A stretch of 64,000 nt of DNA. Source: Castanea sativa. Taxonomy: Eukaryota; Streptophyta; Magnoliopsida; Fagales; Fagaceae. The notes below the pieces were generated by a model. The model was not told the origin of the DNA and did not search any database. It saw only the letters and a list, made by a program, of their open reading frames with translations. The stretch is taken from positions 24,036,322-24,100,321 of the forward strand of contig NC_134017.1 of NCBI RefSeq assembly GCF_040712315.1. The letters run 5' to 3'. Of this stretch, positions 33,099 to 45,574 are shown piece by piece; within the stretch, counting starts at the first letter, position 1; each line of letters begins with the position of its first letter. A program made the position numbers and the translations under genes.

Positions 33099-35903
33099 TG
33101 TTATGGCGAGAACCTAAGCCAAATTTTAAGGGATTACCAAAGGTAAATGTAGTCACCACCAATCATTGGGTTTTTCTAAGATGTGATTGGTCACCTGTTT
33201 CTAGTTGATTTTATTACTAATCCTAGGCTAAGAAAAAGGGAATTTTTCCTAATCTAATGTGGATGGTAAAAAATCTTGATTCTTAGGTCCAAAAGTTTGG
33301 TTATGTGTGGGGAAGGTGTTAGGCACCCCACAACGCCTGACAAAGGACAGTCCTTTATTTTGATAAAACCTTAATTTTGGAAACTGGTAGTAAAAACATG
33401 ATTTTGGCATTGGCTATCGGGGCTTTGCCTGCATGGGGGCTTTAAGGTTTGGCTTTTGAATGGGTGTGGTCCCAATCTATGCTTTCCTAAGGCATTCAAG
33501 CAGAGTGCCAGATTTCCACGACAAAAATCTTGCGACAAGTCACCTTACTTTCGTAGTGGAAATTAGGCATCGCTTGCCTTAGGTGACACGGGCTGTGACA
33601 ATCACACCGGAAGGGCGAGCATGTATATATAAATATATATATATATACACACACATACATACATACATCATGCATAATGCAAGCACACAGAGCAGGAAAG
33701 TAAATGCCTACATCCCTAGAACATGGCCCAAAATATAAGTGTAGGAAAATAAATAGGGGTCGCCATACTCTAGAGATGAGGACAAATGGTACACAACATG
33801 ATATACCTAATACAAACCATCTAGGGGAGAAAGGGAGGAGGAAGGCTAAATTCCTAACCCTACTAAGTACTGCCCTACTAACCAAATGGGAGAGGCTAAA
33901 CTCCTAACCCTACTAACTACTGCCCCTTGGCTCATATCTACGTGCTTGCGCCCGAGCCCCTTTTGCTAAAGCTTGGGAGACCATGCCCTAGTTCTATGCA
34001 TCCTCGCTCCATGTGTATGCATGCAAAGGCAAAGACAAGAAAATCAGCAGACATGCAAAGGAAGGAACAGATGCAAAGAGCATATAAAAGGTATAAGGCG
34101 AATAAGCATGATATGCATGGCAAGCATAAAAACAAGGATTCGAGCAAACAAATGGGAAGGAAAACAAGCAAGATAGCAAGCAAACAAGCGAAAAGGCAAA
34201 CATGCAAGAAAGGAAACAGAAGATAGTGTCCGCGAGGGATAAATGTAGGTTTGGATCGAATGTCTATAACTTCATTGTGTTGAAGCATGGACGACACACT
34301 AGCAAGCAAGATTCATGCTTAAACAAGTGTGTAAAGATGAATATAAAGCCAATAGGTGGCATAAACAAGCATGGTAAGCATATCATCGCGCGGAGCGGAA
34401 AAAGGGAAGGGTACACACGAAGCAACCGACATCATGGTGATGCATCCCAAAAGGTTACATCTAAACAAGGCCACATGGGCATCGGATGTAACCACACAAC
34501 CACAAGCCCGCTAAGGGTGTCAAACGTGGCAAAGTCAAGAACTAGAGAGGCTATCACAAGCGTAAAGAACAAAAGCAAGCAAGCAAAGACATGCAGATAA
34601 GGATGATCCAAACCTTTTGATGTGGGCCTTGGTACATGGATGTTGACAAAAACCATAGGGTCTAGATTGGGTCCTAACCATTAGGCCAAAACACAAGAAA
34701 GAAAGACAAAGCGACAAAAGGTCTACAATAGCACATGGTATGACAAACATATCCTAGGTCTAGGCATATAAACATGGCATAGAGCACACAAGCACATGGA
34801 AAATAACATGAAACATGTAAAGAGCATAGATCTAAACACACAAGCATGTGGAAGCATAGATATGGGCATACAAACATAGAAACATGCATGTAAACATGTA
34901 GAAATTTATCACATAGACATGGTAGAACATGAATCCAAGCAAATAGACATGTATGGATGTAGATCTAAGTAGGAAACATGACAAAAAGTGCATAAACACA
35001 TAGATCCGAGCAAAGCGTAGCCGACAACATCCAATAAATATGTGAACATGTAACCCTAATCATCAACCTAGAACACAATAAGGTGTATCACACAAATAAA
35101 CATGGCATAAAACCCTAAATATGTAGATCTAAACATATAAGCATGTGGGAACACAGATCTAAGCATGAAGCATGGCATAAAACCCTAGGGCTATTTATAG
35201 CCCTGACACACATTTTGACTTCTGGGAAAGATTTTCACTTCTTGTTTCTGTAAAGGTATGGATCTTGAAAATCCAATGGTTGGATCAAAATTTATGGGTC
35301 CTCCTTTAGTCTGAAGGGTGCCTAGGGCTATTTATAGCCCTAGCACACATTTTGACTTTTGGGAAATATTTTGACTTCTTGTTTCTGAAAAGGTATGGAT
35401 CTTGAAAATCCGACTGTTGGATCAAAATTTATGGCTCTTGGAAGTTAGCGGTGCATCGATCGATGCGTCATCCCAGTTTTCATGATATCTCAGCCATTCT
35501 AACTCTGATTTCGACCCATGAATAGTCGTTGGAATGAGAATTTGATAATATTTTCAATGGCATTGATTTCAACCCATTTTGACAGTCGGATCAAAATTAG
35601 GGTTTTTAGGCCCACTCAAGATTGACTTTTGGTCAAACTTGGTCAAAGTTCTTAAAATTCTCCGAGAAGCTCGGGTTTGATGTTTTGTGAGGGTTTTGAC
35701 CTTATTTAACCTTCAGTCAAACCTAGGGCTAACTAGGGGCATTTTGGTCATTTTAACTAAAAAGGGACTTTGGGTGTTCCAGTGCCCGAACTGGTTGTGC
35801 CACATCGTTTTGGATGTTCTCATGGCCCCATAGAGAGAAAATAATATTTTTGGATTTTTAGGGGTTCGGCATGCAAATCGAGGGCAGACAAAATTCAGTA
35901 TCA
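33099..35903 (+). repeat. Probable left LTR of the large Ty3/gypsy element
   Basis: The region starts near TGTTATGGCGAG and ends near ATTCAGTATCA, with AGTCACCACCAATCATTGGG and GGGAAGGTGTTAGGCACCCC close to the start, which I associate with Tat/Ogre-type LTRs. The partner LTR would lie beyond the window, so neither the boundaries nor a target duplication can be verified. It contains low-complexity stretches (AAGCAAGC, ACATGTAAACATG) whose frames are not genes, and a 137-bp duplication. Confidence 0.5.
35182..35453. repeat. Direct duplication, period 137 bp, in gypsy LTR
   Basis: Two copies of CCTAGGGCTATTTATAGCCC, a 6-bp stem with a TTTA loop. On the minus strand each reads CTATAAATAG, a TATA-box-like word. 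GACTTCTTGTTTCTG and AAAATCCGACTG/AAAATCCAATGG segments follow. The CTATTTATAG words start at 35191 and 35328. Confidence 0.85.
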
Positions 35904-36059
35904 ATTTCTGCCCCTTTTTTATCTGATATCTTGAGTGCAAAGATGAGCTCATGTTGTCTTTCTGTAAGCAACCTTCTAATTGGGGTGATTGTCAATACAC
36001 TCCTTGCTTGGCCTTTGCTAAAGGTCTGAGGTTCATTAACATGGTGATAACATTTGTTC

Positions 36060-36664
36060 TACATCCATTGTCTCACTATAACTCCATCACAGAGCCCCGT
36101 GCTCAATTTTTGCTTTCCTTCTAGAGCATCTTACTATAGACTTCCCCTCTCATTTCATTCTATCCCTCATAGATGTTTATAAGGATATAGCGACCCGTGA
36201 TAAGCACATTTTCCCTTCGGCTATCATGAGGATCATTCGCCACTTTTCTTTCTCCTATCCCGAGTTAGACCATTTCTCAATTATGTGTGCTATAGACGTT
36301 GCTACCATTAAACAAAGCGAGGTGCAGCTTTGATCGAGGCGGCCCAAGACGACGATTCCTTATGCTTCTACCACTCCATCCACCTTCGTTCCTTTTTCTT
36401 CCACGGGGTGGGGTGACTCTTGAGGACATCATGGCACAACTTGTGCGTATAGATGCTCCCCTCGACACTCTTAGTGATGTGTTATGTCAGGTGAACATCC
36501 GTGTTGGTCGTATCGAACGACGACAGGCTGTCATGGGTGGTTTCGTTGCTTCCTCTCCATCTCCATTGGCTTTAGAGGATAAGAGTGATGATGGCTCCGA
36601 CAGTGATGATGCTGATAAGGACGATGGTGCTAGCTTGCCTAGTGATGATGAGATGTCTACTTGA
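36060..36664 (+). pseudogene. Extra 3' ORF: putative plant transposon protein, C-terminal part
   Basis: The frame up to about 36330 reads FLLEHLTIDFPSHFILSLID, then VYKDIATRDKHIFPSAIMRIIRHFS and DHFSIMCAIDVATIK. After a frameshift, 36400-36664 gives GVTLEDIMAQLVRIDAPLD and RIERRQAVMGGFVASSPSP, with a very acidic Asp/Ser tail ending MST. This matches the 'putative plant transposon protein' I know as an additional ORF of plant retrotransposons; function unknown. It is the C-terminal half of the type seen antisense at 1-364. The ORF start cannot be set because the frame is broken. Confidence 0.6.
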
Positions 36665-37257
36665 TGTACTTACTCTTTGTCACTCGTGACAAAAAGAGGG
36701 AGTAGTTTTGGATATGAGAGTAGTCATACTCATAGGGAGAGGGTTAGTATAGGAGATTTTTGTTAGGGGGAGTGTTTATATCTTTTGAGGGATGTAGTGA
36801 GGACTTATGTATCTTTTTCTTTTCTTACTCTTTTAGATACATTGTTCATGTACCTTTGATCTTGTGATCACTTTGTGATAGCAAACCTTGTATTTGTTGA
36901 TGGTATATATATATATACACACACACATATGAGGTTGTTATTACAGTTCTTTCACCTATCTTTACATGTGTTGTTTCTTTTCTCTCTTTATATACATGCT
37001 TCTTATAAATTGTAGGCAATCTTTTAATTTTGTCTAACACTAAGATGCCTTGATGAGTTTTGTTTAAAGTGTTTCAGAAATACAGGTTGTCAAAGTCTTC
37101 CTTGCCATGAACTCTCTTCTTGCAAATTTTTTCAAGAGTTTGTGATAGGATAGATTCTATTGTATTCAACAAGTGAGTATGAGTTGAGTGATTTATGACT
37201 TCTCTCATATGTTCATTTGTTGGTTGTGATTTTGTCACAGATTACCAAAAGGGGAGA

Positions 37258-38205
37258 TTTTTAGGATATATGTGATTCATGTTAGGAACATATGTCAACA
37301 TTTTATGTAATTGACTAATTTTGGGTAGATTTAGGATGTGTTTAATACTTCAAGAAACAAGGTTTCAAGTTCAAGTGTTAAAGCCATGCAAGTCTGTCCA
37401 AGAATCAAGTGAAGAAGTGTTGTTCATTATATCTCAACAGCTAGTATCTATCGAGGTTTAAAAAACAGCTACTCAATAGATAGGGTAGCTATTGAGGTTT
37501 ATGAAAAACAGATTTTCAGTTCTGATTTTCATCCAATCTTAAATGTATGTTTGTGCTTTCTTTTCTCACAACCCTAAACATATATAAGGATTATTTTAAG
37601 GGCCATCACATGTTGCACAAGAGCATAAGAGCACAATTGCACAAGTGTGAAGAAAAGTGTGACCGAAAACCTAGTTTGTCATAGTTCATCTTGAAGAAGC
37701 TGCTATGTTTGTACACTGTAAGGTTTTGTGACCAAGCAAATTTGTGATCTTCATCGAGTGATGAACTGAAGAACTTTGCAGCCAAATCCTTCTTAAGTTG
37801 GTGATAAATTCGTGCACTGGGATCCGCGCATCTCTTGGTTAGTCACGTACTCAGAGCCATGCAATACAAGGAGAGATTGTCACTACAGAACAAGTCCAAT
37901 TAGGTATTGGGGTAAGGGTTTAACTGTAGATTGGTATAAGGTACTGGGATTCCTTTACTTGTAACCGCTTGTTGTGATAATCGTGGATTTTCGGGAGTGG
38001 TGACCTTAAAATCACCCGGTGGGGTTTTGCCTCGGAAGTTTTCCCTATTCGTAAACAAATCACCGTTTCATCTTTATTTTTCACTGCATTATATTTTAGT
38101 TGGTGATTTTTTTTTTGTGCTGCCACGTACATTTCACGTTAATTTGATTAATTAATAAACTTGGGTAATTAATTAATTAATTCATTACAAGGGGTCAATA
38201 CATTC
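37258..38205 (+). repeat. SIRE-type LTR, plus orientation
   Basis: Starts after the purine tract with TTTTAGGATATATG...GTTAGGAACATATGTC and ends near GGGGTCAATACATT. It matches the LTR at 42673-43579 in reverse (CTTCAAGAAACAAGGTTT, CAAGTGAAGAA, GGGATCCGCGCAT, GTTTTGCCTCGGAAG zones). About 950 bp, with blurred ends. Confidence 0.65.
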
Positions 38206-39252
38206 TTAGCCTATCAGTATACATTTGGCCTAGTTATGTTAAACCCATGGGGACTAGATCAAGCCTAGAGCCCATTAGGACTACGTGAAACCTAAAGAGT
38301 GAACATCGAAGCCTAGGAAAGGATACCCTTATAGGGGTAGAGGTCAGGGGAAAGAGACTTATAACAAGTGCACCCTTTTTGCTTGGGCCAGAGAAATGGT
38401 GCTCTACTCCAGGTTCCTTCTATCCTGTTTGCATAGCATCCATGATCAAACCCCTAGGAAAATAAATCCCATTGCTTATACATGTTAGACCATACCCTAT
38501 CCCTAAGGGTTTACAACCCTACAAGGGCACTCATGCATACACTATTTGGTTCCGTCACCTAATTGTGCAAAGATTAAAATTTGTGGCAAGTAACCAAAAC
38601 TTCGTTCTAGAGGAGGTGATGCCGAAAAGTTGTCAAGAATCCCAAGATATCATGAGTCCAAGAATTATCACAAGGAAGATCCTAAAGGAAAAAAAAAAAA
38701 AAAGCAAAAGAAGACTGTTAAGAATCTAAGGGTGACCCCAAGAGATCCAAAGGGCAAGAGATTCATGCTGTCCAGATCACCAAGAGGTTCGAATCACCAA
38801 GATCCCAAGATTTCCAAAAGGTCCTAAATGTCAAGAATCCAAGGCCCCCCTAAAAGGTCCAAGTGTCCAAGAGCTTCCCTTGAGAAGTCCACATTATCAA
38901 AAGCCGAGTTTTTCCTCGCAGTTGTATTTCTTGTATTGTAAAAGGCCATCATTGGAGCCAATGTTGTAAAAGCAAATTTTGTACAAGCATGTAATCAAAG
39001 GATGAGTCCCTTCCGCATTATCGAGCATGTCATGAAAGTTTCGGTTACTTTCCAATCGTGTGCATTAATCTTACATCATAGTAGAAACTCACCATGATAA
39101 GTACCCAATCTAGGGTGCAAAGCCAAATTTTTCTGAAAATGGTAGGTGCATGTTAAATAGCAAGAGCATAATCTAACTTGATTTTGGTGTTGTGTTTCCA
39201 CTTTGTCAAACGCACCCCGTTTCTTTCACTTCCTACCATCTCTTAGGATCAA
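38206..39252 (+). other. Gypsy internal leader upstream of gag
   Basis: No gene seen. 38640-38880 is rich in CCAAGA words and contains the source-like copy of a 25-nt segment that reappears inside gag at about 39789-39829. An A run sits at 38691-38703. Confidence 0.45.
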
Positions 39253-40950
39253 AAGATTGCTAAAAAGAAATAGGCTAAGCTACCGCCACGCCGTGATCCC
39301 ATCATCACTAGGTCTTGCATAAGAGAGATATCTACTAGTGGTATTTCTCCCCATGAGGAAAATGCTCAGGAAATTGCTCTTCTGAAAGAGCAGATGGCAG
39401 AAATGATGTATATGATGCAACAACTTGTCGTAGGAAGAGGACTAAACTCCTTTTTCCATAGTCAAGGAGGTCCCTAAACCGAGAATGAAAATTGGCCTCT
39501 GCCAGTACAGGATCTGGGCCACAATGTATCGCCCCAGGGCAATAACCAGGAAACAGATCCTTCCAAAGACAAGGACCCCAAATCTAGGTACGGCCAAGTC
39601 AAGAGCCAAGTGGAAACTCTAGCTGAGAAGCTACGTATCATAGAGGGCTCCAGTGTACATGAAAGCATTGATCTAGATAGTCTGACCAACTTCCATTAGG
39701 TCATTATGCCTCCCAAGTTCAAGGAACCAAAGTTCGTCAAGTATGATGGTACAGGAGACCCATGCATGCACTTACGCATGCACTTACCAAGATCCCAAGA
39801 TTTCCAAGAGGTTCGAATCACCAAGATCCCTGATAGTTTGATTGGTCCCGTGGCCACGTGGTATGCGAGATTGGAAAAGACTTCTAGCTGGAGGGAAATG
39901 GCTAACTCTTTCCTAGAATACTGCAGGTTCAACACTGAGATAGCTCCTGACTGCACAGTTCTTCAGAGGACAAAAAAGAGGAGTGGGGAATCTTTCCAAG
40001 AGTATGCCCAGAGGTGGCATGAGCTGACCACTCAAGTGCAACCCCCCATGATGGAAAATGAGATGGTCAAGTGGTTCATTGACAACCTCAAGCCTCCTTA
40101 CTATGAGAAGATGATCAGCACCCAAGTCATTCATTTCACTAGCCTCATCCCTATTGAAGAGCGCATTGATGAGGGTTTTAGGGGAAAAAAGATCATGGAA
40201 GCCAAATCTTTGAGTTCCATGGTTGAATAACAAGTCAAGAGGATGACCGGTCACAAGACCAAGGAAGTTGATGTTCATATGGTCGATAATGCATCAAAAA
40301 GGCCTAGAGGTGTTGCTTCCATCTACACTACCCCAGTTGCTAGACCTTATCAACAATCGAATCAGTCTGCTCAAGTGCCTAACTGAGCCCTTAATCAGAG
40401 AGGGAGGCCAGACCTACCTCGTCTCCCTAGGAAGGAAAACCAGAAGTACAGTCCATTACCCATGCCCATGGCAGATCTCTATACTTACCTACTGGAAAGG
40501 AAGTTAGTGACCCCACTATTTTAGAGGCCTAGAGAAAGTCCTCTTCCATCAAGATTTGATCTGTCCAAGAAGTGAAAACACCATTTTAGGGTCGAGGGGC
40601 ATACTCTAGAAGAATGTTACCAATTGAGAGACCGTGTCCAGGACCTCATTGACAACAAGTTGATACCGTTCGTTAATGCAATCGCTCCAAATATCATCAC
40701 CAACCCTTTGCCTCCCCATCAAGAAGGGAGTGTGAACGCCATCATCATGGTGGAAGAAAGGGTTCTAGATTTCTCCTCACCATTATTCCCATGGAAGGTT
40801 ATGCTCCGAGTCTTAGTCCAAGAAAGCCACCTTGATCTTAAAGGCAAAGGAACTCGAGGATTTGATTGGGAATCTGCTCATTCTATGAAGGTGAAGACAA
40901 CCATGACCGATTTGATTGTAAAGCACTTCGAGCACAAGTGCAGAGTCTAG
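39253..40950 (+). pseudogene. gag: Gypsy gag
   Basis: N-terminal piece PPRRDPIITRSCIREIST, a coiled stretch (EIALLKEQMAEMMYMMQQ) and AEKLRIIEGSS, then the capsid MPPKFKEPKFVKYDGTGDP (from 39706), IGPVATWYARLEKTSSWREM, SFQEYAQRWHELTTQVQPPM and FIDNLKPPYYEKMI. A knuckle-like HHFRVEGHTLEECYQLRDR follows near 40575-40635, with a TGA where its first Cys should be. This is the retrotrans_gag type of Tat/Ogre gypsy elements, from memory. Stops lie at about 39476, 39697, 40228, 40384, 40521 and 40573. Residues after MHLRM look replaced by leader sequence. Confidence 0.85.
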
Positions 40951-41279
40951 CTGAATACGATATCATCTGGATTAAAAGGGAAACTGTTCGAAGAGGTGAT
41001 TGAAGGGCCGCTAGCTTATGTCCCTCAATCGTCTAGTCAGAAGCCAACTGTAATGCTATATCATTTGGGTCAAGGAAGGATTAGGACGAATATTTACTGA
41101 AACACCTTAGAAAGGCTACTTCAACACCTTCCTCTTCAGTAGTCATTGAGGAGATCATAGAGTCTGCCATTGAAGAAATTGTCGCTCTAGTTCTTGCATT
41201 ACCTGCGGTCACAGGGCCAGCTTCATCATCAGTATAGGAGGGGGCTGCCATTATTCCTACTATTCGAGGTTTTCGTCCT

Positions 41280-42670
41280 CTTATTTTGCCAAAGCCTACC
41301 TTAGGAATCTTTGGGGTATCCAGCTTAAAGGCCCTTGCAACTATTTTACCAAGTCTGATGGTCATTAATCTGAAGACGTTCTTTATAGCGCCCAATTTGC
41401 AAACTCAAGATGGTGTAATCATTCACATGCGGAAGCCGTTCCCTTGTGAAGTTAGTCATCTTGTCTCCTAGAAATTCGTTGTTTCCTTAATCTCCACTCG
41501 AACTGAAAAAGAGGAGGTCTGTTCCAACATCTCTTCAGGTATATCTGGGCTCACTAAGAATGGCCACTACTATACTCCCGAAGAGCTAGAAAAGAGAAGG
41601 AAAGAGATTGGTAAGGGTACCGCCAAACCCGTTAGGAACAGGGTCACTATTGAAGAAGCAAAGTAGTTCTAGAAAATTATCAAAAACTCAGAGTGTAGTG
41701 TGATTCAGCAGCTACATAAGTCGCCAGCTCAGATCTCCATCTTGGCACTGTTACTATCCTCAAATGTTCACCACAAGGCTCTCTTGAAAGTCTTGAAAGA
41801 GACATGTGTTCCTACAAGTGCTATAGAGTCCGCCTTTGAGGGTATGGTCTCAATAGTGTTGGCCACCAACCAGATTTCCTTTATGAATGATGAACTACCA
41901 CTAGAAGGTAGAGACCATACTTTGCCCATGCACATTATAGTAAAGTGTGAGGATATGATCGTCGCCAAAGTACTGATTGACAATGGATCGGCCTTGAATG
42001 TTTGCCCAATGTCCACTTTGAAGCGTTTAAATGTGGATACCTCATTTATCTGCCCTACCACCATTATCATTAAAGCTTTTGATGGCACACTCAAGGAGGC
42101 GTAAGGCGAGATCGAGTTAGCCATTAGAGTTGGCCCCATGTTATTCATAGTTAACTTCTAAGTCATCAAGGTGGATTCCCCTTATAATATGCTCTTGGGG
42201 GAGGCCCAGGCTACAAACCGCAAGTGTAGTTACTTCTACCCTTCATCAAAGACTCAAGTTCCCATTCGAGAATCTGATGATCACTATTATGGCTGAGGAA
42301 CCCCTAACTTTCTTCAAGGAGACTTATGTCCCCTACATTGGTGCTAATTCCTTTCCAGAGGCTACTTTTCGTAGTTTCGAGTGATTTTTAGAGCTTCAGA
42401 ACTCAAGTCAGCATGGCCCTCTGCTACTTTAATGGCCACCAAGGAGGTACTCAAATTTGGCTATCAGTTAAGCCAATGCCTCGGTGTCGTCAGACATGGG
42501 AAGGCTTCTTTGGTTGAACTGCCAGACAACAAAGGAGGTTTCGGTCTAGGCTACGACCTCTCTAAAGAAGAACTTTTCCAAGCTTCCAGAGGAAAGAAAA
42601 GGAAGTGCATTGGCCAAAGGATGTCTATTCCCCATATCAAGATCACTTTTCCAGCTCTGGCCAAGGTCAT
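41280..42670 (+). pseudogene. pol: Gypsy linker, aspartic protease and region before RT
   Basis: Seen in order: GISGLTKNGHYYTPEELEKR (about 41535), KSPAQISILALLLSS, the protease domain EGRDHTLPMHIIVKCEDM and VLIDNGSALNVCPMSTLKRL (about 41960-42030, D-N-G at the catalytic position), FDGTLKEA, VDSPYNMLLG, then GGFGLGYDLSKEELFQASRG (G-patch-like) and SIPHIKITFPALAKVIM. It ends abruptly at the SIRE insertion. No RT domain is present on either side, so RT was lost when the insertion formed or afterwards. There are stops near 41469, 41666, 42102 and 42296. Confidence 0.85.
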
Positions 42671-42672
42671 TA

Positions 42673-43579
42673 TGTTGGGAAATTTAGACCCCAATTGATA
42701 GAATTAACAAGTTTTAAACCCAAGTTGTTAATTAGATTTATTATGCATAAAACTTGTTAAAACAAAAAGCATCAATATCATGTCAAATATAAGTGCAGCG
42801 GAAAAATAAATAAGACAAGATATGATGACCCAGGAAAACCAATGAAACCAACCAGTTTCATAGTAAAAAACCTGGGGGGAAACCTTCCCGAAAAGCAATT
42901 CACTGTAGTAAAAAGAAGTTTCAGATCTAGTAAAAAACCTTTGTCCCTAGACTCTACAATCCCCGTAGATGAACTCATAGCAGAAACCTTCTACTGCTTC
43001 AGAACCTCTGAACTCTTCAATATATGAGCGCCACCCTTTAATGCACGGATCCCAGTATGTGACTCACTCACTAACTTAAGGAAGAAGAATGTTGGCTGCA
43101 AAGTTCTTCACTTCATCAATAATAAAGATCAAGAAGCACTTGGTTACAAAACCCTAAGGCGCAAAGACGCAGTAGCTTCTTTCTAAGAGAATAAGGTTTC
43201 GGTCACCTTTTGCATATGTTCTCCTTATATTCTCTTATGTGACAGACTCTAAAAAAGCCTTATATATGTCTAGGGTTGTGAGAAAAGAAACCCTACACAA
43301 ATACAAAAGCATGGGCCGAAAACCAGATCTGAAAATTTTGATTTCCGTAACCTCGATAGATAGCTATCTGTCGAGTAGCTGTCTGCAAGTGTTAAGCTAT
43401 CTGTCCAGCTTTAGTGAACACATTTTCTTCACTTGTTTCTTGGTCCAATCTCCATGGCTTTAATACTAGACTTGAACAACATGTTCTTTGAAGTATTAAA
43501 CTCATCCTAGATCTACCCAAATACAAGTAAAGTACGTTTTGTCAAAGGACAGCCAACTACATAAAATATGTCCTTAACA
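42673..43579 (-). repeat. 3' LTR of antisense SIRE-type remnant
   Basis: On the minus strand it starts TGTTAAGGACATATTTTATG, after a purine tract, and ends near TTTCCCAACA. It matches 37258-38205. The minus strand includes GTAGAAGGTTTCTGC and GGTTTTTTACTAG near 42930-42985. Confidence 0.75.
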
Positions 43580-43593
43580 ATCTCCCCCTTTGG

Positions 43594-45574
43594 CAATCCG
43601 TGACAAAATCACAACAAACAAATGAACATATGAGAGAAGTCATAAATCACTCAACTCATACTCACTTGTTGAATACAATAAAATCTACCCTAATAGAAAC
43701 TCTTGAAAAACTTTGCAAGAAGAGAGTTCATGGCATGGAAGACTTTGACAACCTGTATTTCTGAAACACTTTAAAAAAAACATATCAAGGCATCTTTGTG
43801 TGAAGCAGAAATAATAGATTGCATACAAAAATAAGAAACATGTGTATAAAGAAAGAAAAGAAACAACACATGTAAGGATAGGTGAATAACACATACATCA
43901 TCATATATACCACTTGATAAGCATCACGTATGTAAAAAAAATGGTCACAAGACCTAAGGTACAAGAAGAAGAAGCTAAAAGTAGCTCCTACAACAACAAG
44001 GAGGTAAACACTTCCCCTAACAAGATGAAACACATCTCCCCCTTACAAGGGCATGTATTTCTCCCTCTAACTTGTAGAATCTTAAAAAGAAAAGAAACCA
44101 CAAATTCCCCACAATTTCTCCAATTTCTCCCCCTTTTTGTCATGATTGACAAAGGGTACAAGAAGCTATAAAGCTTTACCCGAGAAACATAAAGATGATC
44201 AAGGATGATCAAAGGGGTACAAAGAATCCATATAAATGCATGAATGTAATGAAACAAGATGCTATGGATGAAAAGATAAGAGAAACATGCAAAACATGTG
44301 AAAAACAATGCATGCAGAGGATCTCGATGGATCGAGAGGTGTCGAGAAGCTATCGAGGGGACATGAACTTTCTTGATCGATCCACCTAGCTATCGAGAGG
44401 TGTCGAGATTGCGATAAGATGTAACTGAAGAGCTTGACAGATAAGCCAGGTATCGTGAGATGTCAAGAAGGTATCGAGATGGCTTAAAAACAGATTTTCA
44501 AAGAGGAGAAAAACACAGATATGAATGCAATCAAACATGCAACTCAGCTAATGATCCAACCAACATTTTAACCTCTCAAAACATCTCTCAATCAATAAAG
44601 AGTTAAGCAGTTAGCTCCCAAAAACACACACACACACACATTAAACAAGTCTAACCAATTTTATATTTCAAAAATAAGTTAAGATAGTTTAGTGAGCATA
44701 CATCAACACATGTAAACCTTGTAATGGCCAAGTCAGATTGTACATGCACATGTATCAAGAGTAGCAAAGAATATTGCGTGTTGTGTGTGAAAAACATTGC
44801 AAGATTACATAAGTGTCTCAATGTTGTGACGATTTGAGATATGAGAAAATCACTTTAACTCACACACAATCATAACTGTTTGATGGGGACTATCACTTTT
44901 GAGGTACATCTTATAACTCCCACATCTCCTAGAAAACACGCTTGCAATTATATTTAAAGCATTTTTTTCTTTTTGCTTTTATTTTCTTTGCATATTTTCT
45001 TTTTATTAAGCAAACCATTCATGGGTATACAAAGGAGAGAAAAGATATACCCAATTATGTTAAGCTTTTGATATTGCACTTTTGCTATGCCGAAGCATAC
45101 ATATGTCATTTCATGATTGGCGGGTAATAGTGGTGAGATGGTTATTTATGCCTTTCTCTTAGGATTTTCTAGTCCTTCCCCTCAAAAGAGTGATATAAGC
45201 GTTAAGTACAAGAGATCACTTAACCTTACTCATCACAAACAAAGAGCCACAAAGCTCACTTGCTTAGATTGTGCATGATAATGCTCATCTAAGCTACAAG
45301 AGATACAAAGTTTAGAAAACTCTATTTCAAAGGCCATTTTAAGGTTCAGAAGAACCGATGTACACATATGCACTGTTTTTGTATTTTTCTGATTTTTTAT
45401 TTATTTATTTATTTTGAAAACAAAAAAAAATAAAAACTAAACAACCAAACAAAAACAGACAAACAATCATGAAAGCATGAGAAAAAAAATGCAAATGCAT
45501 GAAAACATGATAGAAAATGCAGATGCATGAAAGCATGATTCCAAAAGCAGATAAAAAATCAAGCAAAAAGAGTC
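43594..45574 (-). other. Non-coding 3' region of SIRE-type remnant
   Basis: Minus strand carries several AAGGGGGAGA-like tracts (about 44033-44140). CTCGAT/ATCGAG-rich stretches lie at 44325-44480, with a CA run at 44624-44641. I see no coding frame of substance. Confidence 0.6.

Larger units (their letters stand above)
35904..38205 (+). mobile_element. 3' part of a SIRE-type copia element, truncated
   Basis: Consists of a broken extra ORF (36060-36664), a purine-rich 3' region (GAGGGAGTAG, GTTAGGGGGAG) with purine tract CAAAAGGGGAGA at about 37244-37255, and one LTR (about 37258-38205). The same 3' region and LTR occur in reverse at 42673-45574, allowing mutual support. No gag, integrase or RT is attached and no 5' LTR is seen. 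Confidence 0.65.

Noticed and set aside
33927..34600. Overlapping frames of 99 and 132 codons rich in Lys, Arg and Gln
   Set aside because: Low-complexity AAGCAAGC/ACATGC sequence in the LTR gives long frames on both strands; no domain and no codon signal.
34535..34889. Cys- and Leu-rich minus-strand frames resembling small secreted or membrane proteins
   Set aside because: Complement of ACATG/AAGCA repeats in the gypsy LTR; no start context or conserved pattern.
43988..44308. 106-codon minus-strand frame with many aromatic and hydrophobic residues
   Set aside because: Lies in the purine-tract-rich 3' region of the SIRE remnant; T-rich complement sequence mimics membrane segments.
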